Positions 54,713 to 64,000 of a DNA stretch of 64,000 bases are shown piece after piece. The translations under genes and the position numbers were made by a program. The notes beneath the pieces were generated by a model. The model saw only the letters and a list, made by a program, of their open reading frames with translations, was not told where the DNA came from and searched no databases. This DNA comes from Magnolia sinica (Eukaryota > Streptophyta > Magnoliopsida > Magnoliales > Magnoliaceae). The stretch is taken from positions 27,378,001-27,442,000 of the forward strand of contig NC_080574.1 in the NCBI RefSeq assembly GCF_029962835.1, in the 5' to 3' direction. Numbering within the stretch: position 1 is the first letter of the stretch; the number at the start of each line of letters is the position of its first letter.

Positions 54713-56579
54713 GATAGAGAGTGAGACTGTGTGATGGAGGGACCCTGGCACTATGGGCCTTCCCTTGCACTAAATCATACATCAAGTGGGTCCCATTACA
54801 TGTGGGTTCATTAAAATTAAATCCAACGGTGGAGATCCCTTCTCCACTAAATTAGACGGTCTAGATGACCCTAAATATGTAAGAAGATAAACATCATGAT
54901 GGGGTCCATGGAGAATGGCCCCATCATGGAATGATCATGATGATCCAAGTGGGCCATCGGCCACATTTTAGGGTTCAAAGTGAGATCCAAACCATTGATC
55001 GGTTGGCCTCACTTGGCCCATCTTAAAAATATCAAAATCTACCATATCAAGGCACCCACCACTTGATCTTCTTGCTCCCTTGGCTTCCTTAGCTCCTTGT
55101 GCTACTCTTTGATGGAGGAAGATGAGAAATGGATGGTTGAGATGAGAGATCTAAGGATGAAAAGGTGGGCCACACATGTAGCTTGGGAGGAAATGGGAGA
55201 GGCTCATACGTATGAATTTTTGTTGCTTGGGAAAGTTTGAAATGAGAGAGAGACTTGTAAGGGAGAGAGAGAGAGAGAATGATGGGTGATGGAGTGATGG
55301 ATGGGAGAGAGGGATGGGTGTGTAAGAACTTTTTGACTTTTTTGGCAAAAGTTGTAAGAGGAGTTATGGGTTGTAAGAAACTTTTTGACTTTTGGGGCTT
55401 ACTTGGGAAAGGGTGAAAGGTGATGTGTACTTGACATGATGGGATTGATGGGATTGATTGATTGATGTGACACCTTGTAGAGATTCCCTCGGAATTCGCA
55501 CGCGCGGCGTTTCCTCGCACCGAACGCTGGCCCACATCTCTCGACCAGAGCATCACATCAGCGCGCGAATCGCGACATCGGAACCGCGGCGACGACGCGG
55601 TTGCTAAGGTATAAGTCCTGGGTTGAGTAGACTCGGGTTGACGGCATGAGAATCCAGGTCGCGCGCAAATACCAATTAAGGGTCGAAGGTTGTCGGAATT
55701 AGACCGGGAAGACCGCGGAAGCCTATGGAACGGTACGGTCTAGGATACGGGGCTTACACTTGATCCTGCACAACACAACCCGAACGGAAAAAATGGACAT
55801 TATAATTATTATCAACCAATTGACCAACAGAAATAAGATTTGTGGAGAGGTCAGGAGACACAAAAACATCAGTTAAGGAAGAGGAAAGATCACCAACAAC
55901 ATTAAAAGGCAGAGAACTGCCATCAGCGGTGTTAATTTTCAGATTTCCATCATAATTTCTGACATTGGAAAGAGGAACAACAGTATTAGTCATATGGTTA
56001 GAGGCTCTGGAGTCAAAATACCAAGGCTTAGAAGAAACTTTAGGATTACCTGATAGCCCAAAGGCAAAAAAAGCAGAAATAATCATCTGTTGTACCATTT
56101 CGGGAGTGAGTGGGTTCGGGTTTGCTAAGGTTGTAGGAGCAAGAATAGGAATAACCGGCGAGACAGCAGGCAATGCAGCAGAACTAGAGGCACCAGTGGA
56201 GGCATGATAAGCAGTACCCTACTTCCTTTCAAGTCGAATGGGACAAGCAGAGATGATATAACCATGTTTCTTGCAGTAGTTACAGAACTTCGTGGGACAC
56301 TCCCGAGCAATATGACCAAAAGCTTTACAATTAAAGCATTGGACAACACGCATATCTCTACCCTTATTCCTCCCCTGTGTTGCGTAAGCCACAGAAACAG
56401 GTGCACTAACATTAGTCCGATGTTCCATGGCAGCCTGAGTTACGATACGCTGCTCCTCACGAAAAAGTTCACTCAAACAGGCATCCAGAGATGGTATATG
56501 ATGACGATTCATCAGATTAGACTGTGCAATTTCAAAGTCAGGTCGTAGCTTCATCAAGAGTTGATCGCGCTTGCTAGTT

Positions 56580-57885
56580 GCATGCACTACTTGGACAGCG
56601 GAGAGAGTTGCAGCGAGAACATTAGCATAAACAAATGTTAGAATAATCAGCCCAAAGAGTTTGAAAACCAGAAAAATATTCCTCAATTGAGAGACCGCCT
56701 TGTGTGAAATTAGCCATCTCATACTCCAATTGAAATCGCCTAGCGGAGTTGTCTTGATTGTAAACCGTGTTGAGATAATTCCACATAGCAACAACGGTTT
56801 TATAAGGCTTCAAGTTGAGAATAAGATGAGGCTCAATCGAGCTAAGGATCCAAGTCATAACCCGAGCATCCTTAATTTCCCACTTAGACAAAGCCTCGAC
56901 ACCTTGAGGTGTGGGAGCACTCCCATCAATATGACCCCACAATTCTTTTCCTTTAACAAATAATTTAAATTGAAACTCCCAAGCAGAATAATTTATGCCA
57001 GTAAACCTAATATGGAACGATTCCAATTTATCCGATGACATGATGCAACCAAGAGACAGAGAATATCCCACCAGTAAATTATAACTTGCACCGTGAAAAA
57101 AAAATACACAAACAAACACAAAGTAGAAAATATATTGCACCGAAAAGAAGCACACAGCACCAGAGATCTTCGAAAGCCACAACCAACCAAAAAAAAGAGC
57201 CTAGAACTGGAAAACGCAACCAATGGTGCCAATAGCATCACAGCTTGGACAGCAGAAAGAGCTGCAACGGGAACATTAGCATAAACAATGTCGGAATAAT
57301 CAGCCCAAAGAATTTGAAAACCAAAAAAATATTCCTCAATTGAGAGCCTGCCTTGTGTGAAATTAGCCATCTCATACTCCAATTGAAATCGCCTAGCAGA
57401 GTTGTCTTGATTATAAACTGTGTTGAGATAATTCGACATAGCAGCAGCGGTTTTATAAGGCTTCAAGTTGAGAACAAGATGAGGCTCAATCGAGCTAAGG
57501 ATCCAAGTCATAACCCGAGCATCCTTAATTTCTCACTTAGACAAAGCTTCGACACCTGAAGGTGCGGGAGCACTCCCATCAATATGACCCCACAATTCTT
57601 TTCCTCTAACAAATAATTTAAATTGAAACCCCCAAGCAGAATAATTTTTGCCAATAAACCTAATATGGAACGATTCCAATTTATCTGATGAGATGATGCA
57701 ACTAAGAGACAGAGAGAATATCCCACCAGAAAATTGTAACTTGCACCGTGAAAAAAAAAATACACAAACAAACACTCACTAGAAAATATATTGCAACGAA
57801 AAGAAGCACAAGGCACCAGAGATCTCCGAAAGCCACAACGAACTGAAAACAAGAGCCCAGGACTGAAAAATGCAACCAATGGTAC
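56580..57885 (-). repeat. 653-bp tandem duplication within copia gag
   Basis: 'cctaatatggaacgattcca' occurs at 57006 and 57659, and the 'ttggacagc' junction regions at about 56592 and 57245 have the same 653-bp offset. Units are about 56580-57232 and 57233-57885. Neither the middle nor the right element shows it. Confidence 0.85.
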
Positions 57886-58040
57886 CAATAGCAAAAACTG
57901 AACCAAAAACACCCACTTTTGATGTCGACAGGAACCGAAGAACCATAAAATATCAACAGCAGCTCCGAAATCAACACCGGAACCACCCCGAAAAAGAAAA
58001 AAAATAGAGATAAATTCAAAAACAGGCAAGAATTTCAAAC

Positions 58041-58056
58041 CTTGCTCTTGATACCA
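58041..58056 (-). promoter_or_regulatory. Primer-binding site of the left copia element
   Basis: It reads TGGTATCAAGAGC on the minus strand directly after the LTR. It resembles the initiator-Met tRNA 3' complement with one extra A. Confidence 0.7.
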
Positions 58057-58309
58057 TGTCAAAATAAAGAATACATAGAGAAATTTTGGAAAAAAAAAAA
58101 ACTCCCTCTGTCAGTTCAGCCACTTTCATTATATATTCAAATTCCATCTATACACGGAAGTATATGCTATACACAGAGTCTAACTGATTCCTAATATTCA
58201 GCATCTATACATGGTAAGATAATCTGTATAGCAAATATTAATAGAGTCCTAAATTGTATAAACTCCTAAAATTGTATACGGTAACATTCTAAAATTGTAT
58301 ACTGTAACA
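58057..58309 (-). repeat. Shared copia LTR (253 bp)
   Basis: On the minus strand it starts TGTTACAGTATAC just after the polypurine tract (TTTGGGGGGAGA) of the middle element and ends TTTTGACA just before the primer-binding site of the left element. It therefore serves as 3' LTR for one element and 5' LTR for the next. It carries a short internal repeat of 'gtatacaattttag'. Confidence 0.88.
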
Positions 58310-58690
58310 TCTCCCCCCAAATTGATGCTGGTAAGTCAACTGACAACAATTTGCCAACAAGAAATTGATGCCTCTGTTGAGTCATAGCTTTGGTGAAGAC
58401 ATTAGCCACTTGGAGATCAGAAGAGATGTCAGGAAGAGATATCACCCGACTCTCCAAGGTATCTCGAATAGAATGACAATCAACCTCAATGTGCTTGGTG
58501 CGTTCATGGAAAATGGAATTAGTGGCAATCTGAATAGCACTAGTGTTATCAGCATGAAGAGGGGTAGAAGTAGTCTGAGGAAACCCAAGCTCCTCAAGAA
58601 GACCGCGTAGCCATACAATTTCAGAACAAGCAGTAGACATGACCCGATACTCGGCCTCTGTAAAGGATTTAGAAACACGATCTTGTTTCT
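58310..58690 (-). pseudogene. Copia RNase H remnant (middle element)
   Basis: The minus-strand frame has 'ADNTSAIQIATN' and 'KHIEVDCHSIRD', the two conserved acidic blocks of copia RNase H. It runs through the polypurine tract into the LTR. Confidence 0.8.
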
Positions 58691-58916
58691 TACATTTCTA
58701 AGAAATTAAGGCATCAACTAAAAACATACATCAACCTATAGTAGATCGACGTGTATCCGGACACCTAGCCTAATCAGCATCACTATAGGCAATAAGTTGA
58801 AGAGAGGAGCCAGTTGGAAAGAACAACCCACGAGTAGGTGAACCTCGAAGATAGCGGATAATGCGGCGAACCGCATCAAGATGGAGATGCCGAGGAGAAG
58901 ACATAAACTGACTGAC

Positions 58917-59798
58917 CTAATGAATAGCATAGGAAATATCAGGTCGAGTAGTGGTTAAGTAGATAAGACTTCCAACCAGGCGTCGATAGAGAGTAGGATC
59001 ATCCAGAAGGTCCCCTTCATCTTTCCTGTATTTGACATTTACCTCCATATGAGTATCAACAGAAGAAGTGTCCTCCAAACCAGCCAAAGTAATAAGATCT
59101 TGACTATACTTATGTTGGTTCACGAAAATACCATGGGCTCGATGATGAACTTCCAATCCTAAGAAGTATGTGAGTTGACCAAGATCTTTCATATGAAAAG
59201 TTGCATGTAACAGCTGCTGAAGCTTAGTAATCAAACCACAGTCAGTACCAGTAAGGATAATATCATCCACATAAACCAAGAGAAGAACTATACCCGACGC
59301 AGACGTGTGGAGGAAGAAGAGAAGAATCATACTGACTTTGTGTAAAACTGAAGGAGGTAAGTGTATTGCGAAACTTCTCAAACCAAGCCCGAGGCGCCTG
59401 CTTGTGCCCATACAGAGAATGCCTTAACTTACAGACATCATGAGGAGAAGAAGTAGTCATACCAGAGGGAAGCTTCATGTAAATCTCTTCCTGGAGATCA
59501 CCATGAAGAAAGGCATTTTTTACATCCATCTGATGTAGGTGCCATGACTGTGAAGCGGCAATAGCGAAGATGGTTCGAACCGTGGTTAATCAACCCCATA
59601 TTCCTGTTTGTTACTCAAAGCTACGAGGCGAGCTTTGTACTGGTCCAAAGAGCCATCAGAACGAAGTTTTATAGAGAAAACCCATTTACACCCAATAGGT
59701 TTGACTGTAGGAGGACAAGGAACAGTATCCCAAGTATGATTCTCCTCTGGTGCTTGAAGTTCTGCTTGCATTGTATTTTGCCAACACTCATGTTCCAT
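58917..59798 (-). pseudogene. Copia reverse transcriptase remnant (middle element)
   Basis: The N-terminal 'WVFSIKLRSDGSLD' block (59798-59586), '[18 protein letters not shown]' (from 59529) and the YVDD catalytic motif near 59270 are in different frames. A 31-bp deletion at about 59586, relative to the left and right copies, and a further shift near 59310 disable it. Confidence 0.85.
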
Positions 59799-59873
59799 GG
59801 CCTGTTTGTAGCAAGAGGGAATAGAAATAGTGGATAAAGTAGCGACAAGAGAGACAGGAGAGAAGAAACCATA

Positions 59874-61208
59874 CTAATTAGGGGGTCGAGAAGGACGAAT
59901 AGACTGATGAAGAGTGGTGGAAGCAGGAGCAGATGATTCAAGTAAAAGAGTTCTTACCACATCTAGAGGGTGGCGATTTTTCCTCTCAGCAACACCGTTT
60001 TTTCGTGGTGTCGAAGGACAAGAACGCTGAGAAATGATCCCTTTACTTTGAAGAAAGTCCTGAAACTCATTAGACATGTATTCGCCGCCAGAATCAGAGC
60101 GCAAGACCTCAATGCTGGCAGAGAATTGAGTCTCAAGAATGGCAAGAAAGCGCTGAAAGATTGAAAAATCTTCCGCCTTAGCCTGGAGGAAGTAAACCCA
60201 AGTAAAATGACTAAATTCATCAATGAAAGTAACAAAGTACTTGTAATGCGCATGAGAAACAACAGGTGCAATCCCCCAAACATCACTATGAATAATATTG
60301 AAACATTGTGAGGCACGAGATGCATGATGAGGAAAAGGCAGAACTTTACTTTTGCCAAGTTTGCATTGTGTACAATCAAAAGAAATATCAAGAGAAGAAC
60401 ATGCTTTACTTTCCAATAATTCAGAATTAAACAAAGTACGAAGTACATCAGAGTTTGGGTGGCCTATACGTCTATACCACATCTTATTTCCAGAACCAAT
60501 AACATTACATGCAAAGGAAATGAAAGAAAAACTAGGAATAATAACGGAAGGAGAAATGTGAAGAGGAAAGAGGCGTCCCACTTTAAGCCCCTTCGCGATC
60601 ATCTTCCCTGACACTTGATCCTGCACAATACAACCAGAACGGAAAAAATGGACATTACAATTATTATCAACCAATTGACCAACAGAAATAAGATTTGTGG
60701 AGAGGTCAGGAGACACAAAAACATCAGTTAAGGAAGAGGAAAGATCACCAACAACACTAATAAGCAGAGAACTGCCAACATTGGTGTTAATTTTTAGATT
60801 TCCAGCATAATTTTTGACATTGAAAAGAGGAACAACAGTATTTGTCATATGGTTAGAGGCACCGGAGTCAAAATACCAAGGCTTAGAAGAAACTTTAGGA
60901 TTTCCTGAGAGCCCAAAGGTAGAAAAAACAGAAATGATCATCTGTTGTACCATTTCAAGAGTGAGTGGGTTCGAGTTTGCTAAGGCTGTAGGAGCAGGAA
61001 TAGGAATAACCGGCGAGGCAGCAGGCAATGCAGCAGAACTAGAGGCACCAGTGAAGGCACGATAAGCAGTACCCTGCTTCCTTTCAGGTCGAATGGGACA
61101 AGCAGAGATGATATGACCATGTTTCTTGCAGTAGTTACAGAATTCCGTGGGACAATCCCGAGCAATATGACCAAAAGCTTTACAACTAAAGCACTGGACA
61201 GCACGCAT
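59874..61208 (-). pseudogene. Copia zinc knuckle-protease-integrase frame (444 codons, middle element)
   Basis: This is the longest open stretch of the array. A CCHC knuckle ('CFSCKAFGHIARDC') sits at residues 5-18 and is followed by a second Cys-rich stretch. The protease 'YFDSGASNHMTN' with intact DSGA is near residue 110. The pre-integrase block has W-x-R-x-G-H-P, and a C-x2-C follows. Integrase 'HSDVWG', 'LRSDSGGEY' and 'GVAERKNR' supply the D, D, E triad. A stop after the integrase separates it from the polymerase. Confidence 0.88.
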
Positions 61209-61229
61209 ATCTCTACCCTTAATCCTCTC

Positions 61230-62207
61230 CTATGCTGCATAAGCCACAGAAACAGGTACACTAACATTAGCCCGTTGTTCCATGGCAGCCTGAGTTACGA
61301 TACGATGCTCCTCACGAAGAAGTTCACTCAAACAGGCATCCAGAGATGGTACAGGATGACGATTCATCAGATTAGACCATGCAATTTCAAAGTCAGGTCG
61401 TAGCTTCATCAAGAATTGATCACGCTTGCTAGTTGCATGCACTGCTTGGATATCAGAGAGAGTTGCAGCGGGAACATTAGCATAAACAATGTCGGAATAA
61501 TCAGCCCAAAGAGTTTGAAAACCAGAAAAATACTCCTCAATTGAGACTGTCTTATGTGAAATTAGCTATCTCATACTCCAATTGAAATCGCCTAGCAAAG
61601 TTGTCTTTATTATAAACCGCGTTGAGATAATTCCACATTGCAGCAGCGGTTTTATAAGGCTTCAAGTTGAGAACAAGATGAGTCTCAAATGAGCTAAGGA
61701 TCGAAGTCATAACCCAAGCATCCTTAATTTTCCACTTAGACAAAGCCTCGACACCTTGAGGTGCAGGAGCACTCCCATCAATATGACCTCACAATTCTTT
61801 TCCTTTAACAAATAATTTAAATTGAAACTCCCAAGTAGAATAATTTTTGCCAGTAAACCTAATATGGAACGATTCCAATTTATCCAATGACATGTTGCAA
61901 CCAAGAGATAGAGAGAATATCCCACCAGAAAATTGTAACTTGCACCGTGAAAAAAATACACAAACAAACATGCACTAGAAAATAAATTACATCAAAAAGA
62001 AGCACACGGCACCAGAGATCTCCGAAAGCCACAACCAACCGAAAACAAGAGCCCAGGACTGGAAAACGCAACCGATGGTGCCAATAGCAAGAACCGAACC
62101 AAAAACACCCACTTTTGATGCCAACAGAAACCCAAGAACCATAAAATATCAACAGTAGCTCCGAAATCAACATCGGAACCACCCCTTAAAAGAAAAAAAA
62201 AATTCAA
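61230..62207 (-). pseudogene. Copia gag remnant (middle element)
   Basis: Gag blocks ('KLESFHIRFTGKNYS', 'ARRFQLEYEIANFT', 'TSKRDQFLMKLRPDFE') are spread over three frames between the primer-binding site and the zinc knuckle. Stops fall near 61790 and 61545. Confidence 0.8.
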
Positions 62208-62227
62208 AAACAGGCAAGAATTTCAAA

Positions 62228-62244
62228 CCTTGCTCTTGATACCA
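62228..62244 (-). promoter_or_regulatory. Primer-binding site of the middle copia element
   Basis: It reads TGGTATCAAGAGCAAGG on the minus strand directly after the LTR end TTGACA. It is an initiator-Met type with one extra A, as in the left copy. Confidence 0.72.
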
Positions 62245-62485
62245 TGTCAAAATAGAGAATACAGAGAAATTTTGGGAAAAAAACTCCCTCTGTCAGTTCG
62301 GCCACTTTCATTATATATTCAAATTCCATATATACACGGAAGTATTTGTTATACACGGAGTCTAACTGATTCCTAATATTCAGCATCTATACATGGTAAG
62401 ATAATCTGTACAACAAATATTAATAGAGTCATAAATTGTATAAACTCCTAAAATTGTATACGGTAACATCCTGTATACGGTAACA
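62245..62485 (-). repeat. Shared copia LTR (241 bp)
   Basis: It starts TGTTACCGTATAC and ends TTGACA on the minus strand. It is flanked upstream by the polypurine tract of the right element and downstream by the primer-binding site of the middle one. Confidence 0.88.
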
Positions 62486-62489
62486 TCCC

Positions 62490-62854
62490 CCCTCAAATTG
62501 ATGCCGGTAAGTCAACTGACAACAATTTGCCAACAAGAAATTGATGCCCCTGTCGAGTCATAGCTTTGGTGAGGACATCAGCCACTTAAAGATCAGAAGA
62601 GATGTGAGGAAGAGATATCACCCGACTTTCCAAGATGTCTCGAATAGAATGACAATCAACCTCAATGTGCTTGGTGTGTTCATGGAAAACGGGATTGGTG
62701 GCAATCTAAATAGCACTAGTGTTATCAGCATGAAGAGGGGTAGAAGTATTCTAAGGAAACCTAAGCTTTTTACGAAGACCACGTAGCCATACAATTTCAG
62801 AACAAGCAGTAGACATGGCCCGATACTCGGCCTCAGTAGAGGATTTAGAAACAC
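62490..62854 (-). pseudogene. Copia RNase H remnant (right element)
   Basis: Same blocks as in the middle element ('LITLVLF' in a shifted frame), with extra stops at about 62705 and 62755. Confidence 0.7.
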
Positions 62855-63038
62855 GATCTTGTTTCTTACATTTCTAAGAAATTAAGGCATTACCTAAAAA
62901 CATACACCAACCTGTAGTAGATCGACGTGTATCTGGACACCCAGCCCAATCAGCATCACTATAGGCAATAAGTTGAAGAGAGGAGCCAGTTGGAAAGAAC
63001 AACCCACGAGTAGGTGAACCTCGAAGATAGCGGATGAT

Positions 63039-64000
63039 TCAGCGAACTGCAGCAAGATGGAGATGCCGAGGAAACGACATAAACTGACTGACCTGATGAA
63101 CAACATAGGAGATATCAGGTCGAGTAGTGGTCAGGTAGATAAGACTCCAAAGCAGGCGTCGATAGAGAGTAGGATCATCCAAAAGGTCCCCTTCATCTTT
63201 CCTGTATTTGACATTTACCTCCATAGGAGTATCAACAGAAGAAGTGTCCTCCAAACCAGCCAAAGTGATAAGATCTTGAATATACTTATGTTGGTTCACG
63301 AAAATACCATGGGCTCGATGATGAACTTCCAATCCTAAGAAGTATGTGAGCTGACCAAGATCTTTCATATGAAAAGTTGCATGTAACAGCTGCTGAAGCT
63401 TAGTAATCAAACCACAGCCAGTGCCAGTAAGGATAATATCATCCACATAAACCAAGAGAAGAACTATACCCGATGCAGACGTGTGGAAGAAGAGAGAAGA
63501 ATCATACTGACTTTGTGTAAAACTGAAGGAAGTAAGTGTATTGCGAAACTTCTCAAACCAAGCCCGAGGCGCCTGCTTGTGCCCATACAGAGAACGCCTT
63601 AACTTACAGACATCATGAGGAGAAGAAGTAGTCATATCGGAGGGAAGCTTCATGTAAATCTCTTCCTGGAGATCACCATGAAGAAAAGCATTCTTCACAT
63701 CCATCTGATGTAGGTGTCACGAATGTGAAGCGGCAATAGTGAAGATGGTTCGAACCGTGGTCATTTTGGCAACAGGAGCAAATGTCTCCTCATAATCAAC
63801 CCCATATTCCTACTTGTTACCCAAAGCTACGAGGCGAGCTTTGTACTGGTCCAAAGAGCCATCAGAATGAAGTTTTACAGAGAAAACCCATTTACTCCTA
63901 ATAGGTTTGACTGTAGGAGGACAAGGAACAATATCCCAAGTGTGATTCTCCTCAAGTGCTTGAAGTTCTGCTTGCATTGCATTTTGGCAACACTCATGTT
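63039..64000 (-). pseudogene. Copia reverse transcriptase (right element, 5' end outside window)
   Basis: A 221-codon open frame (63704-63039) begins '[18 protein letters not shown]' and includes 'YVDDIILTG'. It continues to 'TRPDISYVVHQVSQFMS', the least damaged polymerase of the three. A stop near 63717 and another near 63812 separate it from its N-terminal part. Confidence 0.85.

Larger units (their letters stand above)
51659..55758. mobile_element. 4.1-kb non-coding TG...CA insertion with 5-bp TSD: probable very long solo LTR
   Basis: The element begins TGTCACGCCCC and ends GGGGCTTACA. CTTGA is exactly duplicated at 51654-51658 and 55759-55763, and removing the insertion restores the copia sequence as found in the middle element. 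TG...CA ends with a 5-bp TSD are the mark of LTR retrotransposons. No internal direct repeat of the termini, primer-binding site or polymerase frame was found, so the whole 4,100 bp reads as one LTR left by recombination. A large non-autonomous element is the alternative. Base composition is GC-richer than the flanks. It holds its own satellites and a palindromic repeat copy. Confidence 0.75.
55764..58056 (-). pseudogene. Copia gag-protease remnant (left element) with duplicated gag
   Basis: Minus-strand frames give gag (UBN2-type, 'SWEFQFKLF'-like and 'ARRFQLEYEMANFTQG' blocks) twice. They then give a zinc knuckle with C-x2-C-x4-H-x4-C spacing near 56330-56290 and the protease region near 56020, where the active-site DSGA has become DSRA ('YFDSRASNHMTN'). 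The altered catalytic Gly alone would inactivate it. Confidence 0.8.
50010..58309 (-). mobile_element. Ty1/copia element, left member of the array; 3' part lost; split by an insertion
   Basis: Minus-strand order is 5' LTR (58309-58057), primer-binding site, gag with an internal 653-bp duplication, zinc knuckle, protease, then the 4.1-kb insertion (55758-51659), pre-integrase, integrase, and reverse transcriptase to about 50010. RNase H and the 3' LTR are absent. At the break, homology to the middle element stops at 'gatcatct' and unrelated sequence follows. Order protease-integrase-RT defines copia. All reading frames are broken. Confidence 0.88.
58057..62485 (-). mobile_element. Ty1/copia element, middle member: full-length LTR to LTR (4.43 kb)
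   Basis: The 5' LTR is 62485-62245 and the 3' LTR is 58309-58057. Between them come the primer-binding site, gag, zinc knuckle, protease, integrase, reverse transcriptase, RNase H and polypurine tract in the order of copia. Frames are broken in gag, integrase-RT and RNase H. The LTRs differ by a 12-bp indel and several substitutions, so the insertion is not recent, or the LTRs come from different copies. Confidence 0.9.
62245..64000 (-). mobile_element. Ty1/copia element, right member (3' part; continues past the window)
   Basis: It contains reverse transcriptase, RNase H and the 3' LTR. The remainder lies beyond position 64000. Sequence is close to the middle copy but lacks its 31-bp deletion. 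Confidence 0.85.

Noticed and set aside
55089-55556. 155-codon minus-strand frame
   Set aside because: Serine/proline-rich low-complexity translation of GA/CT-rich DNA in the putative LTR; no family resemblance.

Overview
This is nuclear DNA of a flowering plant. The evidence is spliced genes with GT-AG introns of up to 12.6 kb, a phytochrome-associated PP6-type phosphatase, a long P-class pentatricopeptide repeat (PPR) protein, Ty1/copia and L1 elements, and dense TIR elements. A dispersed palindromic repeat with GGGCCCACC ends and a 'gtccatcc' core occurs more than ten times. It recalls repeats I associate with magnoliid trees, but that is an impression and cannot be confirmed here.

Layout. 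(1) 1-714, minus strand: the first two coding exons of a G-patch protein gene that runs off the left edge. (2) 1.3-6.6 kb: TIR repeats, including a hAT-like element nested in another. (3) 7192-26431, plus strand: a complete ten-exon gene for a 303-residue PP6 catalytic subunit (FyPP type). Its fourth intron is 12,557 bp and holds L1 remnants on both strands, a short retroposon with target-site duplication (TSD), and a 2.88-kb hAT element with a perfect 8-bp TSD that is itself filled with palindromic elements. (4) 27.5-28.6 kb: palindromic elements in tandem, the last with a 9-bp TSD and ending about 170 bp before the next start codon. (5) 28782-37420, plus strand: a five-exon METTL21/VCP-KMT-like methyltransferase gene of 274 codons, with an antisense L1 in intron 2 and a near-perfect inverted repeat in intron 1. 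(6) 37.4-43 kb: TIR elements, several carrying a tRNA-like module. (7) 43051-45940, minus strand: a two-exon PPR gene orthologous to Arabidopsis At5g38730 (590 residues). (8) 46-49.9 kb: TIR repeats and featureless AT-rich DNA. (9) 50.0-64.0 kb: a head-to-tail run of three decayed Ty1/copia elements, all on the minus strand, sharing single LTRs. The left one is split by a 4.1-kb non-coding TG...CA insertion with a 5-bp TSD, best read as a very long solo LTR.

The four host genes are ordinary housekeeping or organelle genes and do not form a pathway or cluster. What is unusual is the layered transposon history, much of which can be ordered from TSDs and nesting. I found no CRISPR array, no canonical tRNA or rRNA gene, and no credible new gene system. 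The most unusual signals are the palindromic repeat family, the hairpin transcribed within the methyltransferase gene, the tRNA-like modules in TIR elements, and the shared-LTR copia array.
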